Assembly: GCA_020736575.1 (NCBI GenBank)
Contig: JAGPYM010000002.1
Location: forward strand, 2,976,001 to 3,040,000
Length of the DNA stretch: 64,000 nt
Reading direction: 5' to 3'
DNA from: Thelonectria olida
Lineage: Eukaryota > Ascomycota > Sordariomycetes > Hypocreales > Nectriaceae
Position numbers and translations under genes: made by a program. Positions 10,414-21,130 of the stretch are shown piece by piece. How positions within the stretch are numbered: the stretch's first letter is position 1; the number at the start of each line of letters is the position of its first letter. Below the pieces are notes generated by a model. The model saw only the letters and a program-made list of their open reading frames with translations, ran no database searches and was not told the DNA's origin.

Positions 10414-11003
10414 ATGACCACCAACGAGGTTTCTCACGGCCGCGGCGGCGCAGGCAATATCAACCCCGACAGCACAAAGTATGTCGACGGCGAAGTCGTC
10501 CGAACTGGTGTAGAGGGCAGCCACGGCGACGGCGCATTCAGCTCTGGCCGAGGAGGTATGTATTCGTGCCAGGCGCCTTTCTCTCATGGATTGCGCATTG
10601 CCACTTGCATTCGTCATTTGTTGCCCGTCTGACACGAAACAATCACCCCACGGATTCTATACACCGTTATCTTTCCATTGCATTCTGCCCAATGGCGCAG
10701 ATAACTTGGCTAATGTTCGCACAATTCGCAGGCGCTGGCAACATCGCCGATGTAGGCACCAAGGCGGCTGAGCGCAGGGATCAGGACCTCGTCCCCGAGT
10801 CGGCTGTGCGACCCAGCCAGGACGGTCGTGACTATCACACTGGTCGCGGTGGCGCTGGTAACGAGTACCAGGCCAACGGCGAGAAGAAGTCCGAGGAAAA
10901 GAAGTCCGAGGAGAAGCCCGCCGTCGAGAAGCCTGTTCTGGGAACTCACCAGAGCGTGGCCGACAAGCTCAAGCACAAGCTCTTTGGCTTTGGCAAGAAG
11001 TAA
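10414..11003 (+). CDS. GRGGAGN-repeat protein (DUF3602, Par32-like)
   Basis: Exons 10414-10555 and 10732-11003 give 137 residues. The motif GRGGAGN occurs three times: near residue 9, across the intron join (SGRGGAGNIADV, around residue 47) and as HTGRGGAGNEYQ further on. The C-terminal part is a Lys/Glu-rich repeat (EKKSEEKKSEEK) followed by a basic tail ending FGFGKK. No membrane segment or signal peptide is seen, and the protein looks largely disordered. The repeat defines the fungal DUF3602 family, whose yeast member Par32/Amu1 is phosphorylated under TOR control and inhibits ammonium transporters. Whether this copy does the same is inference. The 176-nt intron interrupts the second repeat exactly at its glycines. 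Confidence 0.88.
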
Positions 11004-12432
11004 ATCGGACTGCTCTTGGAGTAGGTAGCTGAGGAGAAGGCGATTGCGCGGAGATGCTTTGGGGGTGGTGCTGCTCTGTGGAAATACCCAAGATTCCTTA
11101 TTACTTTTTCTTTCTGGCAGGATAATACTACCGCCTCTTCAACCGCACCTTGGAGTGCGTACCTACACCTGCTTCATTGCTAGAGCTTCGTGATTGTGCA
11201 GTGGCATCATGTTTCGTGAATCCGTGCAATTGTGGCCACCATTGAAAGGCGGCATCAGCAATAGTAACGGGAGACTCCTCGTGAAAGACGGTGCCCGTGC
11301 CTGTCCCTCGTTGCCGATGCATGTGGTCAGCCTGTCAGCACGCATTGCAGCCCGCCCCTTGAGCAAGGTGAGGTCCCGGTACCAAGAAACCAAGTGCCAG
11401 GCCCACGCATCTAACAACTGTCAAAGACGGGAGGCCAATGCCAGAACCACAACCTGAATTTAGGCCTGGAAGAGTTGCATCAGGTCACCTCCAAGAACCC
11501 CCCCATGACGTTGAGTGAGACGTCCAGGATGGATCCCTCCCAGTTCTTCAGACCCCAGACTCCACTTCCCCTCACCTGTTGATTCGATGTTCATGAGGGC
11601 AGCTCTGGAGACTGGGCAGCCATGAAGCCTGAAAATGGGTCGACCACTTCCGTGCGCAGTTCGCCGCATCGCCTTTCTCAGCATCGTCGTCTGCCCAGGC
11701 GTGCTTGACAGCCCAGCCCATCGCCTCGGATTGGCTGCGTCTTACCTAGCTTCTCCGGCTAGGCCTCTTGCGCCTGAAGATGAACTATTGAACTGGATCG
11801 TCGAGGTTTAGAGCCTGTGCTAACCTAGCGCCGTGGCATTCGCGACCCTTGATGATAAGGCCCGTCTGAAAGATCGTCCCCAAGACTTGTCCTCCGAGTG
11901 CTACCCACGGTGAAGGAGTCCCCGAAAAGAGCGAATGGGCAACTGGGATATTCATGTCTAGAATGCCATCTTGTCCCGTCTGAGAACTCAAAGACGATAC
12001 CCTTGTTAATCCCACGTTGCCTCGTGACGCAGATTGGCAGAGCCTTCGGACAAGAATGCGGCCATGCCGGAGTACCGAGCTGAGAGCCTGTGTTTAAGAA
12101 TACGACAAGGCCAGCCTAGTTGTCGAGTCAATCATGTTTTGCCCTGGCCCATTCCCTGCCCCCTCTCTCTGTTAAGACTGGCGCAACTGTGCACATCGCG
12201 ACGACACCCATTCTTTGACGAGCGCATCTCGAAAACATTACGCACATGGACCAGCGTTGCCCTGTTATTGGAAAAGCGAAGCGGTGGATTGCATTCGTCG
12301 AGGTATCGGCGTTTGTTTGCGACAAGCTGATAAGCCGCTAGGCAGCCTGACCCGGAACGCTCACCTGGCTTGCGCCGTGTGACGACAATCACGTGCACGG
12401 AGCCAGGGATCACGGGGAGCGCGGAGGTAGCC
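11004..12432. other. intergenic, no gene seen
   Basis: Reading frames here are short and show no recognisable domain or splice-compatible chain. CACGTG occurs at about 12391-12396, close to the start of the Atg22-like gene. I see nothing else. Confidence 0.55.
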
Positions 12433-14494
12433 ATGACACCGAACTTAGAGGAACGTCGCCCGCCTCTGAAGGGCCAACGTCTCTTGTCTGGCCTCTCAAT
12501 TCTGTCCAAACGATCCCTCCGTTCTTGCGCCACCTCTGCTTTCGAAGCTGACGACGAGCGATCCTCCAACGACGAGTACGACCACGACGACGGCTACAGC
12601 ATGAGCTCCAGCGGGAGTGAGCCTGGCGCCGTGCAACGGCCGCCTGTCCCAAGTCACGCCGGCCATGACGCGCGCCCAACGAGCCAGAAGGAGCTGATGG
12701 GCTGGTACAGCTATGCATTCGCCGCCGAGACGTACGTGATTTGCGGAATTGGTATGTACTTCTGCTCGCAATCGCAGATGCCTGAACGGCCCGTCTGCCT
12801 GTCAGCCCGCACTGACACCAAACGTCACAGCATCCTTCATCCCGATCCTCCTCGAAACGCTTGCGCGAGAGAACGGCGTGTTACTCTCAGATCGAAAGAC
12901 ACCATGCGGCTCCAGCTACAGCAAGCAAAAGGACGATGGCCAGTGTGTCGTATATGTGCTGGGCATGGAGATCAACACGGCTAGCTTCGCCATGTACACC
13001 TTCTCCGTAAGCGTTCTCATCCAGGCGCTCCTGGTGGTGAGCATCAGCTGTGCTGCCGACCATGGCAACTACCGCAAAAAGCTTCTCCTAGGATTTGCAT
13101 GGGTTGGCAGTTTCTCAGTCATGGCCTACATCTTCATCACCAAGGAGACGTACATCTTGGGCGCCATCTTGACCATCATCTCCAACACGTCTTTTGGTGC
13201 CTCATTCGTGTTATTGAACTCGTTCTTGCCTCTCTTGGTACGATACCATCCCGAGGTTATCGAGGCCAAAGCCACGACTACACCCGACCTCGGAGCCTCC
13301 CGGTTAGAGTCAAGGCCCTTGGAGGATTCGGTAGGTGACCTCGACTCGGAGGTGACTGCAACTTCACCTCTACTGGCAGAGTCAAGTCATAGCTTAAAAT
13401 CCGTCGCCACCCACGCTGAAATCACCTCCAAGGAGCTGGAGCTGTCGTCGCGCATATCCGCTATAGGCATCGGAACAGGCTACATTGCCGCTCTTTTCGT
13501 GCAGTGCGTCTCCATTGGTATCCTCATCATCATGGAGAACTCGACTTGGAGTCAAAGGGTCGTTCTCTGCCTCGTGGGAACTTGGTGGGCCGTTTTCACC
13601 ATCCCCGCCGCCCTGTGGCTGCGACCTCGCCCTGGGCCGCCTCTCGTCATCGATGGGAAGAAAGGCTCATTATCCGGGTTCGCATATATCCTCTATTCAT
13701 GGAAATCCCTGTTCAAGACGATCAAGCTGGCAAGACGTCTTCTGGATATTGTTCTTTTCCTGGCGGGTTGGTTTCTTCTCTCTGATGCCATTGCGACAAC
13801 TTCATCGACAGCGATTCTCTTCGCCAAAACCCAACTTCATATGCGACCATGGGCATTGGGAATGATTAACGTTATTTCGACTATATGCGGTGTTTTCGGA
13901 GCTTTCGGATGGTCGTGGATCTCACGACTGTTCAAGCTCCAGCCCCATCAAACCATTCTGGTATGCATTGCCTTGTTTGAACTTATCCCTATTTACGGAT
14001 TGATGGGATACCTTCCATTTGTCAAGAATTGGGGTGTCGTTGGCCTCCAGCAGCCATGGGAAATGTACCCTCTTGCAGCTGTGTATGGCCTTGTTCTTGG
14101 TGGTTTGAGCAGCTACTGCCGCTCTCTGTATGGCGAGCTTATTCCCCCAGGCTCTGAGGCGGCGTTTTACGCGCTGTACGCCATCACCGACAAGGGCTCG
14201 AGCGTGTTTGGCCCGACAATTGTTGGTGCCATTATCGACAAGACGGGTAGCATCCGTCCTGCCTTCTGGTTCCTCGCCGCTTTGGTTGGACTTCCGGCGC
14301 CGTTGATATATTTTATCAATGTCGAGCGAGGCAAGCTTGAAGGCGCAAAGCTGGCTGAGACAATTGAGGGATTCCCCACCCCTGAAGAAAATAGCACAGC
14401 TGGTACTTACCACGACGAAGAAGCCCGTGGTATGCTTTCCGATTATGACGAAAGCGAAGAGCATAGAACCGGAAATGGCCGGGTAGGGGAGTAA
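12433..14494 (+). CDS. Atg22-like vacuolar amino-acid effluxer (MFS)
   Basis: Exons 12433-12751 and 12831-14494 give 660 residues. 12433 is the first ATG in the open frame and has a good context (GCCATGA). About 95 polar residues rich in Ser/Asp precede the membrane part, which opens with GWYSYAFAAETYVICGIASF and PILLETLARENG, the start pattern of Atg22 proteins. Around a dozen hydrophobic segments follow, with a polar loop near residues 240-310 and a family-typical C-terminal region (YGELIPPGSEAAFYALYAITDKGSS). Atg22 exports amino acids from the vacuole after autophagic breakdown. Fungi often carry more than one Atg22-like gene, so this could be a paralogue rather than the autophagy orthologue. 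The soluble tail is acidic. Confidence 0.9.
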
Positions 14495-15194
14495 ACCATT
14501 GGATCAGAGCAAATATCATCTTCTCTTCGTGGCTTCATCTTATTGGATTCTTGCATAGCGATGGTGTTGGGCAGGACTTGGCTGTACTTTGGGTGGGGTT
14601 TGATATGTACTGAGGTTTGGGGGCTTTGGATAAGACATTCGAGGATCTTTGGACAATGATTCATTATAATACAGTTGCTAAATCAAAATTGCCGGAGGTC
14701 CGTACGGCGCACTGCACCTGAAAAATCAAACGACCGCGTAAGAGTCTCCTTATTTTCATCGGCTAACATAGGCATCAATAAGCAAGCTACCCATTTCCAC
14801 TATCTCCCCATGTTGCCGACGGACTGCCAAGACGCGTGCAGCTGGGTCTAGTCAAATCACGTGACACGCGTTTTTGGTGCTTTTGCCTCATCTCTTCCCC
14901 CCAAGTTTGCGACGTTGCTGTCTAGGACAAAACTCATCTTGCGCACAGGACATCGCAAGTCGCGGCTTGTCGGTCACAGACAGCCGGAGCTTAGCTCAAA
15001 CGCGACGCTGCCCCTCCTCCTCGATGAACACAGTTCGGCCATTCTCTCGCCCCGTCTTCGACGATTAAGATTCTTGTTTCTTTTGTTTCTGTTCCTCGCG
15101 GAAACCCCTCCCAACCAAGCCCCATCAACTACGCGACATCTACGCCATCATCATCCAACATTCCCACACTCCAACTCCCTCCGTCGCCGCCGCA
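14495..15194. other. intergenic, promoter of BAH-PHD gene
   Basis: The region holds the 3' side of the Atg22-like gene and the upstream region of the BAH-PHD gene, ending in a pyrimidine-rich leader. Apart from a CACGTG palindrome I see no element and no gene. Confidence 0.6.
14857..14864. promoter_or_regulatory. TCACGTGA palindrome (E-box)
   Basis: A perfect 8-bp palindrome about 330 bp before the BAH-PHD start codon matches bHLH/Cbf1-type binding sites. It is called from sequence alone. Confidence 0.3.
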
Positions 15195-16653
15195 ATGAGC
15201 TCTCGAAAGCGATCGCGCTCCGTCGTGGAGGAGAACCGCGCGGAATGCCCATTTAATGTTACATATCCCGGTCCTCCGACAAAAGCTGACCGGGAGCGCC
15301 ATAAGAATAAGAAACGGAAGCGCGATGGTCCAGCTCCAGAGGAAGAGAAGCGGGTTCCCATCCAGATCTCCCCCTTTGCTCCGGTGGGAAAGTTCAAGAG
15401 CCACGATACGATGGACCTTCATTACACCATCGAGCCGAGCAAGCGATGGCTGGACATGACACGATACAACAGCTTCGTCCGTACGTACCCGAGCGCTTCC
15501 CCCGGGAAATGAGGGGCTAATCTTCTAACCGCCTTGGCAGTGAATGGCACCAAATACTACAGCGAAGGCTTCGTTTTCGTCGCGAACGAAGCTACCATCG
15601 AGCGACAGCGAGCTGCAGCCAGTTTAGGCACCGTTGGGCCTGTTCGGAAATCCGACGATGACTGGGTGGCACGCATCTTGGAGATCCGAGCTGCCGACGA
15701 GCACCACGTCTACGCGCGCGTTTATTGGATGTACTGGCCCGACGAACTTCCGTCTGGAACGTGGGACCGCAAGAAACAGATTCAGGGTCGCCAGCCGTAT
15801 CATGGCCAAAACGAGCTGATTGCGTCGAATCATAGTAAGTGATTGTTATTGGCCGAGGGGGGTTTATGCGCCGAAGCTGACAGATGATTGTAGTGGACGT
15901 GATCAATGTGGTTAGCGTCACCATGCCGGCCATCGTCAATCAATGGATAGAATCGGATGATGATGAGATCCAGGATGCGCTGTACTGGCGGCAAGCTCTT
16001 GACTATCGCACTTCGCAGCTCTCGGTAAGCCAAGGAAAGTACATGCTTTGTGGTCTGATGCTTACACGCCTCAGTCGGTCTCTCTTATGTGCAAATGCGA
16101 AACTCCCGCGAATCCCGACAAAACGTTAATAGGATGCACCAACTCGGAATGTGGGAAGTGGATGCACCACGACTGCCTGAGCCACGATGTTTTGATGCGG
16201 GTATACGAACAGCTTGGCACCGACAAGCCTCACCGAACCGTAGAGCCAGCAATTAAAGAAGAAAAGACGGACGAAGAGGCAGCGCGCCCGCTCAGCCCAA
16301 TGGAATCAGGAGAGAAGGACACGCAGGCAACGATCGATGTACGGTCCGGTGGTGTGCAAGACTCTGTCATTGCCAAGAAGGCCATCACCGAGACCCCAAG
16401 AACGACCGCGACGCCCACTCCAGTCCCAACTCCCTCGAATGCCGAGACGCCGCTCAAGTCATCCGCCAAGAAGATTCGGAAGAAGAAGGGCATCGACTAC
16501 AAGCCGTACGTTGGCCTTTTCGAAGCGACACTGAAAATGAACGACGGACCGACAGTATGGGAGATAAAAGATCTGCGCGAGAATGTGACAGGTGGCGAGA
16601 AGGAATGGACCGAGTCGGCCAATTGTCTACTCTGCGGCTCCGTCATTGACTAA
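15195..16653 (+). CDS. BAH-PHD chromatin protein (EPR-1/BP1-type H3K27me3 reader candidate)
   Basis: Exons 15195-15480, 15541-15834, 15894-16024 and 16075-16653 give 429 residues. A basic N-terminus (KKRKR) precedes a BAH domain at about residues 95-235 (SEGFVFVANEA, DWVARILEI, VYARVYWMYWPDEL). A PHD finger begins at C243-K-C245, continues with C258 and C263, then H268 and C271. The last CxxC pair that a C4HC3 PHD needs appears only at C421-L-L-C424, nine residues before the stop region ends. The 149 residues between are mostly Pro/Thr/Lys-rich with a folded-looking part (residues 370-420). BAH-PHD proteins of Neurospora (EPR-1) and Fusarium (BP1) bind H3K27me3 and mediate Polycomb-type silencing. 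Orthology is inferred from domain order. Confidence 0.9.
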
Positions 16654-17694
16654 GGCTCGCTGGAAGATCACGTCGCGCGTTGCTCGAACTCCCCATAACT
16701 TGTTGGCAGACAAACACTGGGTTCCAGCACTTTGGGTAGTCTCTTCATGGATTTGGGTCCTCGACTCCTCAACTATAGGCGATTCATTCTCCTTGCTACA
16801 TCCGCGGTTCGCTTCGGGCCATACTATCGATCCCAACATCTCGCAGGGCGAACCATACATCTTACGCTCCCAACTCTGGGGGACCTTTCATTGACTACAG
16901 CTCCTTGGCTGGGTGCTTTGGGCGTGGCGTTTACGGCGAATACGTGGATATCTCATGAGATTTATTGTTTTGGAATTGGTCGAGTTCTATGGTGTATTGG
17001 GGACAAAGGGGCCTTTCTCTTTTGTTTCAGGTTGCTGGGTTGCCAGGTTCGAGAATGAGGAAGCTGAAGTTGGGTTAAAGAAGAGCATTTTCAGGACGGA
17101 GACGGTGGAACGAGTTGGGATTTCCTAAGTTGAAGTTGGCTATCTTATGCGATGCCTTGCTGTCTCTTCTTCCTTGTAGCATCTGTTGCGTTACGGGATC
17201 GTTTTCCTCGTTCTTACATTACATCGTATCTAGTTATCCTCGACAGTTTTCGACGAAGTGGTGGTTGTGGACCAGACAAGACTGTGCTACGGATGCTCTG
17301 TACTGCGAAGGGTGGATGTCTGATATGCTAGTGTTTCTTAGTTTAGTTTAAAAAGGTTACATTTCAAACAGGACTGTAAACATTAACTATCTATCTCTGT
17401 TTGGAGTGAATGAGCTCGTGAAGGATTGATAGCTTGACCATCGAACTCCATGCCGATCCCCTGAGCTACGTAATTCGCTGGGGAACGCGGCGGGGGCGTG
17501 AGCTCAGACCAAGTTGGCAACCAACATAGCGTTGCACTGAGCTTCATCCACCAAAACACCTGCGACCGACCCCGCTGCTCTGGGATCTCGAAGCTTCATG
17601 CCAGCTTCAGCCTCCGTTTTCCGAGCCCCCGACGTCTTCTCTCCGACTCAGCACATCGAACAAGCCACGACCTGCAATTTAGTCTGTTGCAACC
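16654..17694. other. intergenic, no gene seen
   Basis: This stretch lies between two plus-strand genes. Its open frames are short and unlike any family I know. The last 150 bases look like the 5' leader of the capping protein gene. Confidence 0.55.
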
Positions 17695-18711
17695 ATGGCT
17701 GACGTTGATCCGTTCGACTCCGCTCTGTGAGTTCTGATTCCCATCCCCTCTCCCTCGTCATGCTACCTCCCACCGAGCCCGTCATCACCGCCAAATGCAA
17801 TGTTACCGCTAACATATCACCCTTTCTGTCTCATTTAGCGACCTCCTCCGCCGTCTCAATCCCAAGCAGACGACTGACCACCTCAACGCCATCATCTCCC
17901 TCGCCCCCGACCTGACCGAGGACCTGCTCTCGTCCGTCGACCAGCCCCTGACGGTCCGCCGATGCAAGCAGACGGGCCGCGACTACCTCCTCTGTGACTA
18001 CAACCGCGACGGCGATAGCTACCGCTCACCATGGTCCAACCAATTTGACCCCCCGCTGGATGAAGGCGGTGCCGGCGGTGTTGGTGCCGGTGGCAGTGAG
18101 GGCGCGGGAGAGGGTGCTATCCCCAGTGAGCGGGTGCGCAAGATGGAGATCAAGGCTAATGAGGCTTTTGATATTTATCGCGACCTGTACTACGAGGGAG
18201 GCGTGAGTAGTGTTTACTTCTGGAACCTCGACGACGGGTTCGCGGGTGTTGTGCTGTTGAAGAAAGGTACGGAGAACACTTGACATCTATGTAGGAGCTG
18301 GCAATAACACGTCTCACAGCCTCTCCTTCCGGCGGCAGCACTGAGGGTGTCTGGGACTCGATCCACGTCTTCGAGGCTATCGAGCGCGGCCGATCCACGC
18401 ACTACAAACTCACATCGACAGTGATCCTCACGCTGTCCACTGCTGGAGGCAACCTTGGCGAACTGGACTTGAGCGGCAACATGACACGACAAGTCGAGCA
18501 GGACTTGCCCGTTGAGAACGACGACAGCCACATTGCCAATGTCGGTAAATTGGTGGAGGACATGGAGCTCAAGATGCGCAACCTGTTGCAGGAAGTGTAC
18601 TTTGGCAAGGCCAAGGACGTTGTCGGCGATTTGCGAAGCATTGGAAGCCTGAGCGAGGGCGCCCGAGACCGAGAGGCACAGCGAGAGCTCATTGGTAGCA
18701 TGAGGAGATGA
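17695..18711 (+). CDS. cap2: F-actin-capping protein subunit beta
   Basis: Exons 17695-17726, 17839-18266 and 18320-18711 give 283 residues, the usual length. The start [11 protein letters not shown] and then [21 protein letters not shown] and [20 protein letters not shown] are hallmark CapZ-beta sequences. [23 protein letters not shown] and [11 protein letters not shown] follow, and the C-terminus has the RQVEQDLP and [13 protein letters not shown] segments that form the last strands and the actin-binding tail. With the alpha subunit it caps barbed ends of actin filaments, at cortical patches in fungi. A Gly/Ala-rich insert near residues 75-90 ([15 protein letters not shown]) is a common fungal variation. 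The 32-nt first exon and 112-nt intron are well placed (ATG in ACCATGG). Confidence 0.96.
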
Positions 18712-19279
18712 TAGACGCGGAAAGGAGGGTTACGAATTGTGGATGATTGTTTCATACGAGCAAGTTAAGCCATTAGAGCTGGAATACGATAAGAGATGAG
18801 GGTAGAGAGATATTACGGTCTAGCAAACCAGAGCCTACGTAGCATACCTATGTCACGAAAGCGTTATTGAGTGGTGGATGTTAGCTTAGGAGCCGTGTTC
18901 AATGACTGGCAAGATGAGTTGATGAATCAATTGACAGATGCAGCACCATTCTTTTAGGTCGATCGAGGCCCCTTTCTAGCTGCCGTGTCCATATCCATCT
19001 CCCTTGGGAATTTCCCGTTTAAATTGAATGTCTTGCATTAGACATGCTTGATATCTCTATCCCAGCGAGATCGGTGGCAGTTGAGATAAGGTGGTCGTCT
19101 TATCACTTAGAGCAATGCAAGGGGAAGGCGCAAGGGGGAAGATGACTAACATTAAGCCCCACCGCTTTTTGTGACTCAACCTTATCGCGGGGCATCTTAA
19201 CCCCTCCAAGCCCTCGTCCAACGCCAAATTCTGCCCTGACACTAAGAAACCCAGAAGCCAAGAGAGTTCGATCGAAAAG
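18712..19279. other. intergenic, no gene seen
   Basis: The stretch contains the 3' side of the capping protein gene and the promoter and leader of the Asn-tRNA synthetase gene. I see no other feature. Confidence 0.55.
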
Positions 19280-21130
19280 ATGGCTGTCATTTTTATTGAC
19301 GAGGAAAAGGGCATTGACGCCCCCGAGACTGCGGGAACCGAAGCCGCCCCCTTCAAGAGCTTGCTCGAAGCTTTTTTCCACCACGGCGCCGAAACCGAGT
19401 ATCAGGTCAAGAAGAAGGACGACGACGAGTACAAGCCCGCAGCGAAAGCCGCATTGAAGAAGGCCGTCAACTACGCCGCCCAGCAACGCAAGAAGCTCGA
19501 AGCCGCCGCGAAGCGAGCTGAGAAGGAGGCACAAGAAGAGGCTGCGCGTTTGGCCGTTTTGGAGGAGGCCAAGAAACTCAAGATTGTCGACGACCCCTCC
19601 CTGCCCGCGCCTGTGCACATTGGTCTTGCCGATGTCGACCCTAGTGTCATTGGAGTTCTTCGCAAGAAGGAGGGCGAGGAGACAGAGGGCGTGAAGCGTG
19701 TCCGTGTTCAGGGCCGCGTTCAGCGAGTGGCTAAGCAAGGTGGTCTTATTTTCGTCACTCTGCGCCGAGGAGTTGACCACATGCAGTGCCTTCTCTCCGG
19801 CGAACTATCAAAGACGTACGATGCGTTGACGCTCACGCGCGAGACGGCAATGGAGATCACTGGTGAGCTTTTCGAAGTTCCCGCTGGTCTACGTGCTCCC
19901 CTCAACCGCGAATTGCACGCCGATTACTTCAAAATCATTGCTCGAGCCCCTGGAGGCGACGATGCCTTCACCAACCAAGTGCCCCTCGACGGCGACGCTC
20001 AGACTCTGCTCAACCTGCGCCACCTGACCCTGCGTCATGAGAAGCCCACCGCTGTCATGTTTGTCCGCGATGTTATCGAGTCCGCCTTCCACACGGCATA
20101 CAAGGAGCTGAAGTGCAAGAAGGTCAGCCCTCCCGCCCTTGTCCAGACGCAAGTCGAGGGTGGTTCCACCTTGTTCAAGTTCGACTACTATGGCGAGACG
20201 TCGTACTTGACTCAGTCCAGCCAGCTCTATCTCGAGACCGTTCTGCCTGTTCTTGGTGATTGCTACTGCATTGAGAAGTCTTTCCGTGCCGAGAAGTCCC
20301 TTACCCGCCGCCATGTAAGTGTTTCCCCCCTGTCCGTTTGTACCCGACACATGCTAACTGACTATAGCTTTCCGAGTATACCCATATTGAAGCCGAGCTG
20401 GACTTCATCACGTTCGACGATCTTCTAGCCCATCTCGAAGAGGTTATCTGCCGTGTTATTGACCTGACGTTGGAAAACCCCCACGCCGCCGAGTTCATCG
20501 AGAAGTACAACCCCGGCTTTGAGAAGCCTTCACGACCATTCATGCGTATGCGTTACTCCGACGCCATTGACTGGCTGCGAGAGCGTGGCATCAAGAACGA
20601 GGATGGCAACGATCACACCTTTGGTGATGATATGTAAGTCAGACTCGGTTATTGTGGTTTATACGTACTGACTCAACCCTTTCAGTGCCGAAGCTGCTGA
20701 GCGCAAGATGACTGACGAGATCAACCGCCCTATTTTCTTGACTCACTTCCCTGTCGAGATCAAGTCCTTCTACATGCAGAAGGCCGAGGATGACAAGCGT
20801 GTGACCGAGTCTGTCGATTGTCTGATGCCTGGTGTTGGCGAGATTGTCGGAGGCAGTATGAGAATCTGGGACTTTGAGGAGCTCATGGCAGGTTACAAGC
20901 GTGAGGGCATCGACCCTTCGGGCTACTTCTGGTATACCGACCAGCGCAAGTACGGTTCTTCGCCCCACGGCGGATACGGCCTTGGAGCGGAACGGTATGT
21001 TATTCGCCAACTTACAACTGACAGGGTATGTGCTAATGATGAACGCAGATTCTTGGCATGGCTCATGAAGCTCTGGACTGTGCGAGATGCATGCTTGTAT
21101 CCTCGCTACATGGGTAGATGCACACCATAA
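19280..21130 (+). CDS. asparaginyl-tRNA synthetase, cytoplasmic
   Basis: Exons 19280-20314, 20368-20633, 20686-20994 and 21049-21130 give 563 residues. An N-terminal extension of about 120 residues ends in a Lys/Ala/Glu-rich helix typical of the eukaryotic cytosolic enzyme. An OB-fold anticodon-binding domain follows at about 135-230 ([24 protein letters not shown]). The class II catalytic core has motif 2 with [19 protein letters not shown] at about 335-353 (the first intron falls after H345) and motif 3 [13 protein letters not shown] around R537. The C-terminus [10 protein letters not shown] is the characteristic end. The enzyme charges tRNA-Asn; no mitochondrial targeting sequence is evident. 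The model is complete. Confidence 0.97.
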
